A stretch of 43,215 bases of DNA from a virus, in the IMG/VR virus record IMGVR_UViG_3300034355_000520, positions 1 through 43,215 of that record; one strand, given 5' to 3'. Each line of letters opens with the position of its first letter. Position 1 is the stretch's first letter. The translations under genes were made by a program, and so were the position numbers. Below, piece after piece: positions 8,862 to 17,938 of this stretch. Under the pieces are notes generated by a model. It ran no database searches, was not told where the DNA came from, and saw only the letters and a program-made list of their open reading frames with translations.

Positions 8862-9389
8862 TTACTTTGCCTTTCGATTGCGTTTGCGTTTGTATTCGGG
8901 GCTGGCGGCCCCCTTTTTGTACATGCGAGCCATCGTCATGCGGTCCTCACGAATCTCGCTTTTTGTCACCGTTGAAATTTCGTCTTTTTGCCACTTCGCC
9001 AATCGCCGGTTTCGCTTCGCTGACACTTTTGCCCGCTGCTTCGGCGTCATCTTTTCAAACTCATCCTGCGGGATGAATTTATTCAATCGGCTTCGCATTA
9101 CCAACCGTGAACCGTGCTGCGTTGCGGTCACTTTCTTTCGCAGGTTTCTGTAGAGCGTTCCAGTGCGATAGTTTGGCCGCTTGTGGCCGAATTTCTTTTG
9201 CTTCCACTTGTTGTATTTTGCCTTACGGGGGCGTGCCCCGTAAAGCTGATAGGCTCGTTCCTCAAAGTGCCACTTGATCCGCCTGTCTGCGTGTGATTGT
9301 GCGATCGTCCGATTGATTTCCCGCATTAGCTTTGCGTGCATTCGCGCGGTCAGATTCGCCCTCGTGACTTGCAGTTCAAGCTTTAGCAT
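8862..9389 (-). CDS. Putative neck or head-tail connector protein, HK97 gp10-like
   Basis: 175 residues, very basic, with many Lys and Arg (RPRKAKYNKWKQKKFG; C-terminus ending in a run of Lys and Arg). It starts with LKLELQVTRANL followed by helices, as in HK97 gp10-type proteins that sit between head and tail. ATG abuts the upstream stop (TAATG). It stands between the tail terminator-position gene and the tail tube gene. The high charge suggests contact with packaged DNA or the tail end; this is inferred. Confidence 0.5.
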   Translation of the reverse strand: MLKLELQVTRANLTARMHAKLMREINRTIAQSHADRRIKWHFEERAYQLYGARPRKAKYNKWKQKKFGHKRPNYRTGTLYRNLRKKVTATQHGSRLVMRSRLNKFIPQDEFEKMTPKQRAKVSAKRNRRLAKWQKDEISTVTKSEIREDRMTMARMYKKGAASPEYKRKRNRKAK

Positions 9390-9862
9390 TAAACTACCTC
9401 AACCACCAGTCCCAATTGGAGCATCCAATCCGTCCGCCCGTCGTTGTCGTCTGGATCAATCGGCCCTGGCCGCACGGGCATGGTTATATTCCGCAGCATC
9501 AGCTGCCCACTGCCATTCACCGCGCCATTGATGTCCGCAAGCAGTGCCGAGACCTGTTGCCAAACCCATGAAAACTGTGTTGCGTAATCCGCGATTTTGT
9601 CCTCTGGCACGGCGATTTCAAAACGCGCCTCAACAGTCACGCGGCCACGGGCTGTACTCTGCCAGTCAAAATTCGCCGGGTCAATATCCAGCCAGCAAAT
9701 GGGAGCCAGCGACTCCTCCGGTGCCGCGATAACGCCGCCAAGGTAGATTCGTTCTGATGCCTCTGCTGACGTGGTCACACCGCAGATCAACTGCCACGCA
9801 GCGAGTCCGGACAGCATCGCGCGAGCGTTTGTCAGTAGTCCAATCACGTCGAGTCGAGCCAT
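9389..9862 (-). CDS. Putative tail terminator or completion protein
   Basis: 157 residues. Start chosen at the ATG (9862) that shares its A with the upstream TGA stop; a GTG one codon earlier is also possible. It begins with a helix (ARLDVIGLLTNARAMLSG) followed by alternating strands (VTVEARFEIAVPED) and ends in short beta segments (QLGLVVEVV), which matches the alpha/beta pattern of tail terminators. Its place between a connector and gp10-like gene agrees. No sequence motif is decisive. Confidence 0.45.
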   Translation of the reverse strand: MARLDVIGLLTNARAMLSGLAAWQLICGVTTSAEASERIYLGGVIAAPEESLAPICWLDIDPANFDWQSTARGRVTVEARFEIAVPEDKIADYATQFSWVWQQVSALLADINGAVNGSGQLMLRNITMPVRPGPIDPDDNDGRTDWMLQLGLVVEVV

Positions 9863-10224
9863 CACAAATCCCCTGTCCGCAGAGTTTTTCCACCCCGCAT
9901 CTCGGGAATGGTCTGCGTGATGCTGACCACCACAGTTCCATCCTGCTTTTGACTGACCGCCTCAACCTGAACAAGGTCCGCGCCGATCCGGAACGCATCA
10001 TGCACCGTCACGGTCGCGGAGCTGCTCAAAATAATTTCGCCACGGCGTCGAGTGCCGCGGCCACGCTCTTCGGTTGGTTCTGTCGGGAACCACGTCACGA
10101 CGCCTGTCAAAATCTGCTGCTCTGACTCATTGCCGTTAACGTACCGCCGCACCTGGATCGCGAAATCGTCGAGGTCCAGAAACACGTCGGTAACATCGCT
10201 GGCAATGAGGTCACGCAGAGACAT
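9862..10224 (-). CDS. Putative head closure or head-tail connector protein
   Basis: 120 residues. The N-terminus (SLRDLIASDVTDVFLDLDDFAIQVRRY) and the later VVTWFPTEPTEERGRG and IPEMRGGKT segments fit the phage head-tail joining type, small proteins that plug the portal. It follows the probable decoration protein and precedes the terminator-position gene, sharing bases with that start. The charged middle loop (EERGRGTRRRGE) is unusual and may bind DNA. Role inferred from order. Confidence 0.5.
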   Translation of the reverse strand: MSLRDLIASDVTDVFLDLDDFAIQVRRYVNGNESEQQILTGVVTWFPTEPTEERGRGTRRRGEIILSSSATVTVHDAFRIGADLVQVEAVSQKQDGTVVVSITQTIPEMRGGKTLRTGDL

Positions 10225-10226
10225 GC

Positions 10227-10904
10227 TCAGACACCGTAGGCGTAGTTGTAGGCGATTTCGACAAGGGCAATCGTAACCGACGGGGTGCCGGTGCCGCTGG
10301 CCTTCTGGAGAGTGACGTAAGGCTGCACGTTCTGGCCGGCGGCAACTGCGGACAGGTTGAACGTGGTGCCAGCAGCCACGCGCTCGCCTTCGATGTAAAA
10401 CCGAACGTCATTCAGGCCGTTCGTAAAGTCGATCAGGAAAGTTTTGTAGACACCGGCCAGCGTGTATCCGGTGGCCTTGTCATCATTGTCAGTGGTGGCG
10501 TCGTCGGTTTCAGCAACAACTGCAGTGAGTGAGGCGCTGCCCTGCATCCGGAACCACGCGTTGACAGCCACGCTGTCAGGCGTTGCGTTGCGAGCGGACG
10601 CAAGACCGAAGCAGAGGGTAGTCACAGAGTCGATGCCGGACACCTGAGCGACAAATTTCGCGTACTTGATGTTGCGAATGTCAAAGGCCAGCACGTCGTT
10701 ATGAAAGAGGGTAACTTCTTCCGCTTCGCTGGTTGCGGCCAGCGTCAATTTTGCTGCGCCGCCGTCTTCAGTAATCGCCAGATAGGTCGGACCACCGGCC
10801 GCGCTGGTGTCGCTGACCGTCCATCCGTTCATGCCGGGCGTTGCGGAAAATTCCTGCGCGCGGTCGAACAGGTCCTGCCAAACTTTGGTTCCACGAGTGA
10901 CCAT
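10227..10904 (-). CDS. Putative capsid decoration or head fibre protein
   Basis: 225 residues, beta-rich, with a jelly-roll-like pattern and no catalytic signature (FHNDVLAFDIRNIKYAKF, VRFYIEGERVAAG). It is encoded just after the major capsid gene, where many phages encode decoration proteins, and is separated from it by a hairpin. The strand order, with a Trp near the start and a C-terminal IALVEIAYNY strand, could fit a concanavalin-like carbohydrate-binding fold, but I cannot confirm this. It starts with ATG and has AGAAAGG upstream. Confidence 0.5.
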   Translation of the reverse strand: MVTRGTKVWQDLFDRAQEFSATPGMNGWTVSDTSAAGGPTYLAITEDGGAAKLTLAATSEAEEVTLFHNDVLAFDIRNIKYAKFVAQVSGIDSVTTLCFGLASARNATPDSVAVNAWFRMQGSASLTAVVAETDDATTDNDDKATGYTLAGVYKTFLIDFTNGLNDVRFYIEGERVAAGTTFNLSAVAAGQNVQPYVTLQKASGTGTPSVTIALVEIAYNYAYGV

Positions 10905-10967
10905 TTGAGAGCCTTTCTGATGCCCCTATTCGGGGACTGTGCTATTCGCCGATCAGTTCGGCAAAAT

Positions 10968-10992
10968 CGGGGGCGACACAGCGTCGCCCCCG
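10968..10992 (-). terminator. Strong hairpin after the capsid gene
   Basis: A 10-bp perfect stem (CGGGGGCGAC pairing with GTCGCCCCCG) with a five-base loop, 21 bases beyond the stop of the protease/capsid gene, followed on the minus strand by ATTTTG. The T-run is short, so it may act as a partial terminator or as an RNA stabiliser that raises capsid mRNA over downstream connector mRNA. A second smaller hairpin (CCCC/GGGG) follows at 10923..10935. Confidence 0.5.
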
Positions 10993-11013
10993 CGTTCGTC
11001 AGCCGCTGCCCAA

Positions 11014-13215
11014 TCAGGCTCCAGCGTGCTTCTGGATGCCGCGATGGTTCAGGGCCTTTGCCCCGAACGTCTGCAGCACGTAATAGGTAATAGACAGATT
11101 GTGTTCGTCTGGCACCGTGCGAATCTGCGGCGTCTCCTGACCCTGCAGGAACGTCACTTCGACGGTGTCAATTCGACGAGGCTCGGCAAACAAATACCAG
11201 GCGGTGGCACTGTTGGCGTCCAGCAGTGGCTCGACAATCAGCTGCAGATTGCGGTTGATGTTTGCCACGCCGCTTTGAGATGCGTAGGGGTCCGCGGTTG
11301 ACTGCAGCAGCGTGAGGATGGTTGCACGCAGAGCAGCAGGAACGCAGATGTATGCTGGCATGAGCCCGAGGATGTCAGGCCCCTGCTCGCCCTCTGGTGT
11401 GTTTTCGCCGCGCATCGTCATCATGTTTTGCGTCAGCAAATTGATGGCGGTGGTGTAGTTGGAGACAGAGCCGGTCTCCAGATTTTTCTGTTTTCTGACG
11501 CCGCTGGCCGCAGAAAACAGAGCGATCCCGTCACTCATCAGCGGATTGCTCGTGATCTGCGACCACGCCACAGCGTTGACTGTGCGGGCTGCAGCATCAC
11601 CGAGACCCAGCGGGACGCGGGTGAGGGCGTCCATGTCGTCGTTGACGATCAGCTTGTAACTGAAGTCGATGCCTTCACTGTAGCATTCCACAGCGTAGGA
11701 TTCTTTGGCGTCTGCAAACGAGACGCGATTCGGCCGATCCACGTCGTTCCACGCAGGCAGGTTTGGAATGCCGCCATGCCTCAAGCGATGAATCGTCTTG
11801 AAGTCGGCCACACTCAGCCCCTGGCGCATTGGGCCGCGCCACGTTGCCGGCACTTCGGTGTAACCAATCATCATGGACTTATTGATCGCGTCGAGCGTCA
11901 GATTGGCAAAGTTGCCCGTCGTGTGGTACGGGGTTACTGAACGGCCGGACAGGCCCGCCTTGTCGGGGCCAAACATTGCCGCCTGAGCGATCTTTTCACG
12001 GGACAGGCCGAACGTCGAAACACCCATGCCACGCACGTACTCGGTTGCCATGTCCATCAAGGTAGCATGAGCGAACGGGGCTGCGGCTTTGCGTTCGGCG
12101 TCGGTCGTGTGCTTTTCAATCTTGCTGTGGTCGCCGTTTGCGGCAAAGCGGACAGCGTTTACGATCATGGCTGCGCGGAGATCGCCACTGAGTCGCTCCT
12201 GTCCGGTCTTGCCAATACTGACCGTGCTGCCGAATGGAATCGAGGCGGATCGTTCAGCCTTCGCCTTCTTCAGGTGTTCGCGGACGGCTGCCACGTCGCC
12301 AAGGTTGCGGACGGCGTCAAACTCGTCAGCCATGTCGGCCAGTTCGCACAGGCCACGGGCTTCAGCTTCAAATGCCGTGCGTGCCTGGTGCTGTGCCTCG
12401 ATCGCCTTGCGGGTGCCGTCAGCGATCATGCGAGCGACGTCGTCAGCGGTGAGAGCTGGCGGAGCGTGCACAATCTCAGCCGCTGACGCACGGATTACGT
12501 CTGTCTGAGCAGGAGATGGGCCGGCCAGTTTGCTGGCGTTGTCCACAAGCCACCGCTGGGCCTGCTCGTCAGAGAAGTCGGCTGGCATGCCACGCGACAC
12601 CAGCAAAGCGCGAAGTTCCTGATTCATCTCAAAATCCTCTTGCGAAAACCTGACCGCTGCCGGGTCGAGCCCTCGCAGCTTTGCCTGAGCGTCTGCACCG
12701 ATGGGAGTCAACGAGACTTCCCGCAGCCGCCACTTCGTCACGACGTTTACCGGCCCAGTGAATTCACGGCCGGAAATTGTTTTGGTTTGCCCTTCGGCAA
12801 TGTATGTTCGTTTCAGAACGTCATAGCCGACCGACACGTCCGTGATGTGTCCTTCCCGAACGCCTGCCATCGCGTCTTCAGCCTGAGCAGCCTTCGAGAA
12901 CATCAGGGTCGCGGTGATGTTGCCATCGCCTACGGTGATGTTTCGGGCGCTGCCCAACTGGTCTTTAATGCTGGATCGGTTGTGCGAGTCCAAAAATGGG
13001 ATCTGCCGACTCTTTGGAAACTCTGCACCACGGGCCAGCAATACCTCCGGCACCATCTCACCGCGGGACCAGTCCGGCATGAGCACGGGAGCCTCAGTGC
13101 TGATGACTGCCTCGACGCTGCGTTCGTCTTCGCGGAATGACTTTGCGCGGACTTCGAGCGAGCGAAAACCGGGGTCTGCCATCGGTCTTGCAAGTGCCTG
13201 TGATTGCTTAGACAT
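11014..13215 (-). CDS. Fused prohead protease and major capsid protein
   Basis: 733 residues in one open frame. Residues about 15-200 are an HK97-type prohead protease (S78 clan): LDSHNR with candidate catalytic His78, and HITDVSVGY with candidate Ser128, in the spacing seen in that family. Residues about 230-360 are Ala- and charge-rich, like a scaffold or delta domain. Residues about 400-733 resemble an HK97-fold or Mu-gpT-like capsid subunit (MSDGIALFSAASG, YICVPAALRATILTL, LQLIVEPLLDAN, WYLFAEP). Such protease-capsid fusions are known in phages, and self-cleavage would release the mature subunit. The start at 13215 was chosen because it overlaps the portal stop by eight bases; the frame extends upstream without one. 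There is no separate scaffold gene. Confidence 0.88.
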   Translation of the reverse strand: MSKQSQALARPMADPGFRSLEVRAKSFREDERSVEAVISTEAPVLMPDWSRGEMVPEVLLARGAEFPKSRQIPFLDSHNRSSIKDQLGSARNITVGDGNITATLMFSKAAQAEDAMAGVREGHITDVSVGYDVLKRTYIAEGQTKTISGREFTGPVNVVTKWRLREVSLTPIGADAQAKLRGLDPAAVRFSQEDFEMNQELRALLVSRGMPADFSDEQAQRWLVDNASKLAGPSPAQTDVIRASAAEIVHAPPALTADDVARMIADGTRKAIEAQHQARTAFEAEARGLCELADMADEFDAVRNLGDVAAVREHLKKAKAERSASIPFGSTVSIGKTGQERLSGDLRAAMIVNAVRFAANGDHSKIEKHTTDAERKAAAPFAHATLMDMATEYVRGMGVSTFGLSREKIAQAAMFGPDKAGLSGRSVTPYHTTGNFANLTLDAINKSMMIGYTEVPATWRGPMRQGLSVADFKTIHRLRHGGIPNLPAWNDVDRPNRVSFADAKESYAVECYSEGIDFSYKLIVNDDMDALTRVPLGLGDAAARTVNAVAWSQITSNPLMSDGIALFSAASGVRKQKNLETGSVSNYTTAINLLTQNMMTMRGENTPEGEQGPDILGLMPAYICVPAALRATILTLLQSTADPYASQSGVANINRNLQLIVEPLLDANSATAWYLFAEPRRIDTVEVTFLQGQETPQIRTVPDEHNLSITYYVLQTFGAKALNHRGIQKHAGA

Positions 13216-14890
13216 CGACTGTTTCCTCCTCGTTTTCGTCGGCTGTCTCGCTGCCGACGTCTTCCATTTGTTCAATCGTGGCCATCGCCGTGAGTGCCTG
13301 CGGATCAACGCCGAGGATGTTGTTGACCACAACTTCCGGGATGCCTTGAGCTGCTGCGACTTCCCGCATTTCGGCGATGTTGTCGATGACAGTTCGCCAA
13401 TTCACGTTCTGTTTTGCACACTCCATTTGCAGCGAACTGAGGCCGCCTTTGATTCGTAGTGAAGCCGCTTTGGCGTCGTCTGTTGGATTGATTGAAAGAG
13501 CAACCGGGCCTTGCCAGTTTGCAGCCGAAAACCGCCCTGGGCTGGCTTGAAACTCAGCCGCCGAAACAATGCCGTCGAAGAATCCAGCCAACACCGCTTC
13601 ACGAATGAGCGTCTCGTAAATTGGCTGGCAAAAAGAAGAAGCAAACCATTCCTGAACGTCATGCAACTCCGGCCAGGCGTCGTTATCCGCCGATCGCTCC
13701 GAGCTGAATGAGCTGTTGCGATAGTCGCCGGTGATCGTCGAAGACTTCACACCCGGCATTGCTCCGGCTGTTTGCCGCTGCAGATGCTGAACGAAGCCCT
13801 CTGGATTCATGTTTGGTTGATTCGGCGAATGCAGTTCAAACTTTCCATCCTTGCCCGTGTTGATCAGCATAGCGGGCTGGATCTTGGTGATCGTGTTGCC
13901 GTCCGCGTCGGTGAGGTCCGAGCCGTCCGCCGATGTGTGGACTGGCGTTGCAGACTGTGAAAGCCCCACGCGAGTTGCCCCAGTGGGCTTGCTGTATGAT
14001 CCAACGAAGCAAGCGGCCATTGCCGAGGCTTTGAGGACGTTGTAATTGAGGTCACTGGTGTCCCGCATGTTGATAAGTGCGGCAGCAAACCACGGCAATC
14101 CGCGAAGCTGGTCGATGTCATCCTCAATGAACAGGTGCCCGATTTCTGCGATGCCGAATCGATTCACGGCGCCCGTCTGATTGGCCGATGCGTAGGGCGG
14201 CTGAACGCGAATGTGATAGGCCACACGCTCGCCGAGCTCGGTCAATTCCACGCCACGGAAAACAGTGTTACCTTCGGTGACTGCTTCGGCCACCAGTTCC
14301 GATTCGTCAGCCAGTCTGCAAGTGTCGATCAGTTGCAGGGCAACTGGCACGGGTAGATCATGCGCCTGCTGTTTTTGCTCGCTGATCGGCTGCAGCCGGT
14401 AAAGGATGTCGCCACTGAGAATGACATTGCGCAGGGCCAGCTTCTGCAGTCCCGCAAACGTCTGACCACCCTTGCCTGGCAAACCGCGAAGGTCGAAGCC
14501 GGATTGAATCCGCGCCCACAACTCCTGTGCCTTTTCGCGGAAGGCGATGTTGGCTGTTCCGTCAGCGTTCATTGCCAAGGATTCGGGCTGCATTCCGTGG
14601 CGCCCGATGGTCTTCGCAACGATTGTGCGAACTACTTTGCGTGCGTTGGGATTGTCGCGGTACAACTGCCACGAATCCGCACGCAGGCTTTGCGCTCGTG
14701 ACGTGTCAACGTCGTTTTCCCGCCAGACGATCCGGTTTCGGGCGTTGAGTCTGTGGCGATTTGCAGCCGCGTATGGGCCGTTCGGCGTGCCGATCAATTG
14801 ATTGATCTGTTGCAGGCTTGCCCGAGCCGCCGCACGCCTAACGCCAGCCTCGGGGCTGAAAAATCCAATCACGCGGTCAAGGATGTTCAC
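13208..14890 (-). CDS. Portal protein, lambda-like family
   Basis: 560 residues. Features of the lambda B/HK97-type portal: a basic helical start followed by RLNARNRIVWREN, then QSLRADSWQLYRDNPNARKVV, which is the typical early portal signature, and later IGHLFIEDDIDQLRGLPWFAAAL. The acidic C-terminus (EDVGSETADENEEE) is normal for this family. It forms the twelve-subunit ring through which DNA is packaged. It starts with GTG and lies between the gpW-like gene and the capsid gene, as in lambda (A, W, B order). Confident from both sequence and context. Confidence 0.88.
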   Translation of the reverse strand: MNILDRVIGFFSPEAGVRRAAARASLQQINQLIGTPNGPYAAANRHRLNARNRIVWRENDVDTSRAQSLRADSWQLYRDNPNARKVVRTIVAKTIGRHGMQPESLAMNADGTANIAFREKAQELWARIQSGFDLRGLPGKGGQTFAGLQKLALRNVILSGDILYRLQPISEQKQQAHDLPVPVALQLIDTCRLADESELVAEAVTEGNTVFRGVELTELGERVAYHIRVQPPYASANQTGAVNRFGIAEIGHLFIEDDIDQLRGLPWFAAALINMRDTSDLNYNVLKASAMAACFVGSYSKPTGATRVGLSQSATPVHTSADGSDLTDADGNTITKIQPAMLINTGKDGKFELHSPNQPNMNPEGFVQHLQRQTAGAMPGVKSSTITGDYRNSSFSSERSADNDAWPELHDVQEWFASSFCQPIYETLIREAVLAGFFDGIVSAAEFQASPGRFSAANWQGPVALSINPTDDAKAASLRIKGGLSSLQMECAKQNVNWRTVIDNIAEMREVAAAQGIPEVVVNNILGVDPQALTAMATIEQMEDVGSETADENEEETVDV

Positions 14891-15102
14891 AGCGATGGCT
14901 CCCCAAGCGAAAGAAGGGTAGCCATGCCGCCGCTGCTGGTACTGCCAGCGCTGATCTCGTCTTTGAGTTGTTGACGAAGTTCGCGGAGGTCGCGCAGCTG
15001 CGCCATCTGCTTCCTGCGTCCGGCGACGGTATAATCCTGCGCAGTCAGGCAGTTCAAAATTGCCTGCTCAGTTGCGTCTAAAAGTTCTTGTGATGATGCC
15101 AT
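14887..15102 (-). CDS. gpW-like head-tail joining protein
   Basis: 71 residues. The pattern ELLDATEQAILNCLTAQDYTV..GRRKQMAQLRDLRELRQQL matches the gpW-like family, which has two helices around a beta hairpin. In lambda, W lies between the large terminase and the portal gene, as here. It overlaps the portal start by four bases. Predicted role: head completion, joining portal to tail. The Ser/Gly tail after residue 52 is likely disordered. Confidence 0.75.
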   Translation of the reverse strand: MASSQELLDATEQAILNCLTAQDYTVAGRRKQMAQLRDLRELRQQLKDEISAGSTSSGGMATLLSLGEPSL

Positions 15103-15155
15103 GCCGCCAATTGTGCGGCAGTGCGCGCCAAATTACATACCAGCTTTACCAGTGG

Positions 15156-15500
15156 TCACCGCTGCCCGTCGAGACTCACAACACGATGCTGAATCACGAT
15201 GGTCTCAAGTTGCACACGAACGGTCCACGTGTGACCGCACGGCCCCAGCCCGGGCTTCGCCGACTTGCAGCAGCGGTAATATCTGGTCTTGCCCTGCGTT
15301 GAATACGCCAGCCCGTAGCCGCCGCGGCCTTCCCAGCAAATGGGACAGCGGCGGTGGATCTCAATTTCCTCGCCCTGCGTGGTCGGTGGAAGGTCGATTG
15401 CTGGCCGCTGGGGTTGCGGTTGCGGGGTTGCGGCTGCTGGCCGCTGCTTCGATGGCTTATTCAATCCAAGGCCTCCCGTCGCTTCGTGTCTCGCCTGCAT
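15156..15500 (-). CDS. Small zinc-ribbon protein between terminase and gpW-like gene
   Basis: 114 residues. A Pro/Gln-rich N-terminus (to about residue 45) is followed by RRCPICWEGRGGYG, YYRCCKS and GPCGHTW, giving four or more cysteines spaced like a zinc ribbon. The protein overlaps the 3' end of the large terminase gene by 44 bases. Possible roles are a terminase or DNA-binding accessory or a transcription factor. No homologue recognised. Confidence 0.65.
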   Translation of the reverse strand: MQARHEATGGLGLNKPSKQRPAAATPQPQPQRPAIDLPPTTQGEEIEIHRRCPICWEGRGGYGLAYSTQGKTRYYRCCKSAKPGLGPCGHTWTVRVQLETIVIQHRVVSLDGQR

Positions 15501-17370
15501 TGACTACGGTCCTTTGCGTTTTGATTTCTGATCGTGCGGGAAACCCGCCGTTTTCCTCTGCGTAGCATACCGCCAAGGCCAGCCCGTAGCGAATCGCGTC
15601 GCGAAAGTCGTTTGGGGCGTTTTCGTTTTTTTTCACCCACAGCAGTTTGGCGTTGCCGCGGGTGTCCACTTTGTCGCCAAGCGTGGCGTTGCACAGTTGT
15701 TCGAGGAATTCCATGTCTCGATCCGCCCCAGCGCAGATGCTCAGGCTTTCGGGATCCGATGGCGTGCGGTCGTCCAAACGGGCTTGCAGGTCCGTCTCCC
15801 AGAAGTCTGTGGCCACCGTCAGCAGCGTTTGCCCCGCGTGGTCGCCTTCCTGCACCGAAGACAGCCGGTAAGGCTTGCCGCCGAGGTCGTGATTGGCGCC
15901 TTTGATAGCGAGAAAGCCATCGTGACGATTGGCGAAATCGTAGGTCGCCTTAGTATCCCAGCCGGAGTCTGCCGCTGCAGCATGTGGTCGCATGGAGTTG
16001 CCGCCGTCCTCGTGCTCGTAAGCCCGGCAAATTATCGTCTGCCAGATTTCGTCGAGCGTTTGCGTCAGCCCGTAATCTACGACATGAGACCGCCAGTCCG
16101 CGCCATGAGCCATGACAACCCAGAGCCGGTAGCCACCCTCTGCCGCCTGCTGGTCGATGGTCACAGTGAGCAGCCGCCCCCAGACTGGCACAATGCCGCG
16201 GGCTAACTGCGTTTTCAGTCGTTCACCTACTCGCTCGGGCGTTGATTTTGTGCGGCGTGGTTCCCACGTTTCGCCTTTGTCTTCGTTGATCCACTGGCGA
16301 AGCTTTGCGGGGTTTTTGCATTTACTGACGAAGTCTGCCGCAATTGAGCCCCAGCCATGAAACAGAGCGTAGAAAACGCTGATTTGACAGCCGTAATCCT
16401 GCCCCCAATTGCGAGGCTCACCACGCAGCCAAGACATATCATCCGGCGGAAGGTCGCGGGCTTCCATTGCCCGCTCGTGGTCCACCTCGCAACCCGCCGG
16501 AACCCACACGCCGCGCATCATCATTTCCGGCCGGTGCATGTCATCGATGCGACCCTCGCAAAAGCGGCAGACATAGTGAGCCGTCCTGCGTGCCAGTTCC
16601 TTATCGGACTGGCCGGAAGGGAGTTTCTCAAAGAAGATGCCGCCAGGGCTGCTGCCGTCGCCAAATTCGATTGCCTGGAATTTGTGGCAGTGCGGGCAAG
16701 GGACGTAGTAGCGGTGGTGTGTTGATCCCAGCAGCCCGGTTTCGACGTTGCTTTTGCCGCGGACTGATGGCGTTGACTCCATGACGAATTTTCTGTCCGG
16801 GTACTCCGCACCGCGCTTGCGGAAACGCTCCTGCGGGTCACCTTCTGTACTTGAGGATTCCATCACCCATTTGTCAATTTCGTTTCCGTGTGCGACGCGG
16901 ATCGACTTGTCAGCCAGTCGCGATTTGCCACGAGGCCAGGCGCCATGACAAACCGAACGGCGAAGCTGGATCCGCGTCTTCGACTGCCGCTGGCGGATCG
17001 GCGCCTGGTCACGCAGCCGCGGGCAGTTCTCAATCATCTGCCATAGACGGCCAAACACGGATTTGCAGTTGGTTTCGTCCGGAGTGGCGAACATCGTTTC
17101 TTCGGGGCGCTGGTCCATTGACCGCATGAGCATTGCCAGCCCAAAATTTGTCTTAAACATACGGGCCGCCCACTGAAGCCAAATGGTGCGGAACTGGATT
17201 GAATCATACGCCCAACATGGCCCCTGCGGAGCGGTGACCCACGGCACCATTGATTCATCGAATGCCCGGCCGGTGATATCATAGAACGACGTGCGGAGCC
17301 AGTCGCCAGCGGATTGAAGAATCCGCGGCCGCATCATTTCGCGGCAGACTTCCACACATAGCCTACTCAC
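15457..17370 (-). CDS. terL: Terminase large subunit, lambda GpA-like
   Basis: 637 residues, GTG start overlapping the small subunit stop by eight bases. The ATPase part shows the GpA-type order: DITGRAFDESMVPWVTAPQGPCWAYDSIQ, a degenerate P-loop region around WLQWAARMFKTNFG, and NEIDKW as the probable Walker B segment. A zinc-ribbon insertion follows (CPHCHKF ... CRFCEG), typical of GpA. The nuclease half has TVTIDQQ and AAADSGWDTKATYDF with acidic residues expected to bind metal. GpA-like enzymes usually cut at cos sites, so the genome may have cohesive ends; no cos site was identified. Confidence 0.85.
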   Translation of the reverse strand: MSRLCVEVCREMMRPRILQSAGDWLRTSFYDITGRAFDESMVPWVTAPQGPCWAYDSIQFRTIWLQWAARMFKTNFGLAMLMRSMDQRPEETMFATPDETNCKSVFGRLWQMIENCPRLRDQAPIRQRQSKTRIQLRRSVCHGAWPRGKSRLADKSIRVAHGNEIDKWVMESSSTEGDPQERFRKRGAEYPDRKFVMESTPSVRGKSNVETGLLGSTHHRYYVPCPHCHKFQAIEFGDGSSPGGIFFEKLPSGQSDKELARRTAHYVCRFCEGRIDDMHRPEMMMRGVWVPAGCEVDHERAMEARDLPPDDMSWLRGEPRNWGQDYGCQISVFYALFHGWGSIAADFVSKCKNPAKLRQWINEDKGETWEPRRTKSTPERVGERLKTQLARGIVPVWGRLLTVTIDQQAAEGGYRLWVVMAHGADWRSHVVDYGLTQTLDEIWQTIICRAYEHEDGGNSMRPHAAAADSGWDTKATYDFANRHDGFLAIKGANHDLGGKPYRLSSVQEGDHAGQTLLTVATDFWETDLQARLDDRTPSDPESLSICAGADRDMEFLEQLCNATLGDKVDTRGNAKLLWVKKNENAPNDFRDAIRYGLALAVCYAEENGGFPARSEIKTQRTVVNAGETRSDGRPWIE

Positions 17371-17938
17371 TTACCAATTCCTCCAACCCGTCGGTGAATT
17401 CCTTTTGTATCACTCTCACTTCCTGCTCAACTCGCTGCTTTGTCGTGGCCTTCATTTCGGCTGGTACGAGCGCCGCGATTCGTTCACCAATGCCCTGGAG
17501 ACGTGCCGACAATCGAGACCACAGCAAAGACATATCACGCTCAATTTCCTCCCGCTCAATAAGCAGCCCTCGCTTATGTGCGTTCTCCATTGTTCGCCGC
17601 TCGTTCACTAGCCGGATGGCCTCCACCTCTGCCAGTTTCTTCGCGTCGCTGGTGCTGTTACTTTGCAGCTTTGCCAGTCGCCAGGCCACGACCTCCTTCA
17701 ACGGATAGCCGCCCTCACCGCCCGGCATGGGTGGCGATTCAGTCCGCCACTGCTTAACTGTTTGCAGGGCCAACCCGAAGAATTCTGCCACCTCTGCCAG
17801 TGTCGCCGCTGTCCATTTTGGCTGTCGCGCCCGTCGTGCCTCCTGTTCTGCCAGCAGTTGCTCCACTGCCTGCAGGTCTTCCGGCGAGTCAGCGGAGGCG
17901 AGCAATTCGGCCAGACAGCTCGCGTCGCTTTCGCTCAA
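17363..17938 (-). CDS. terS: Terminase small subunit, Nu1-like
   Basis: 191 residues with a TTG start preceded by GGAG seven bases upstream. Residues about 42-95 form a winged-helix-like DNA-binding module (WTAATLAEVAEFFGLALQTVKQWR ... YPLKEVVAWRLAKLQ). Helical residues 100-190 (NERRTMENAHKRGLLIEREEIERD) fit the Nu1 oligomerisation region. It precedes the GpA-like large subunit with an eight-base overlap. It should recognise the packaging start site and recruit the large subunit. Confidence 0.8.
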   Translation of the reverse strand: MSESDASCLAELLASADSPEDLQAVEQLLAEQEARRARQPKWTAATLAEVAEFFGLALQTVKQWRTESPPMPGGEGGYPLKEVVAWRLAKLQSNSTSDAKKLAEVEAIRLVNERRTMENAHKRGLLIEREEIERDMSLLWSRLSARLQGIGERIAALVPAEMKATTKQRVEQEVRVIQKEFTDGLEELVSE

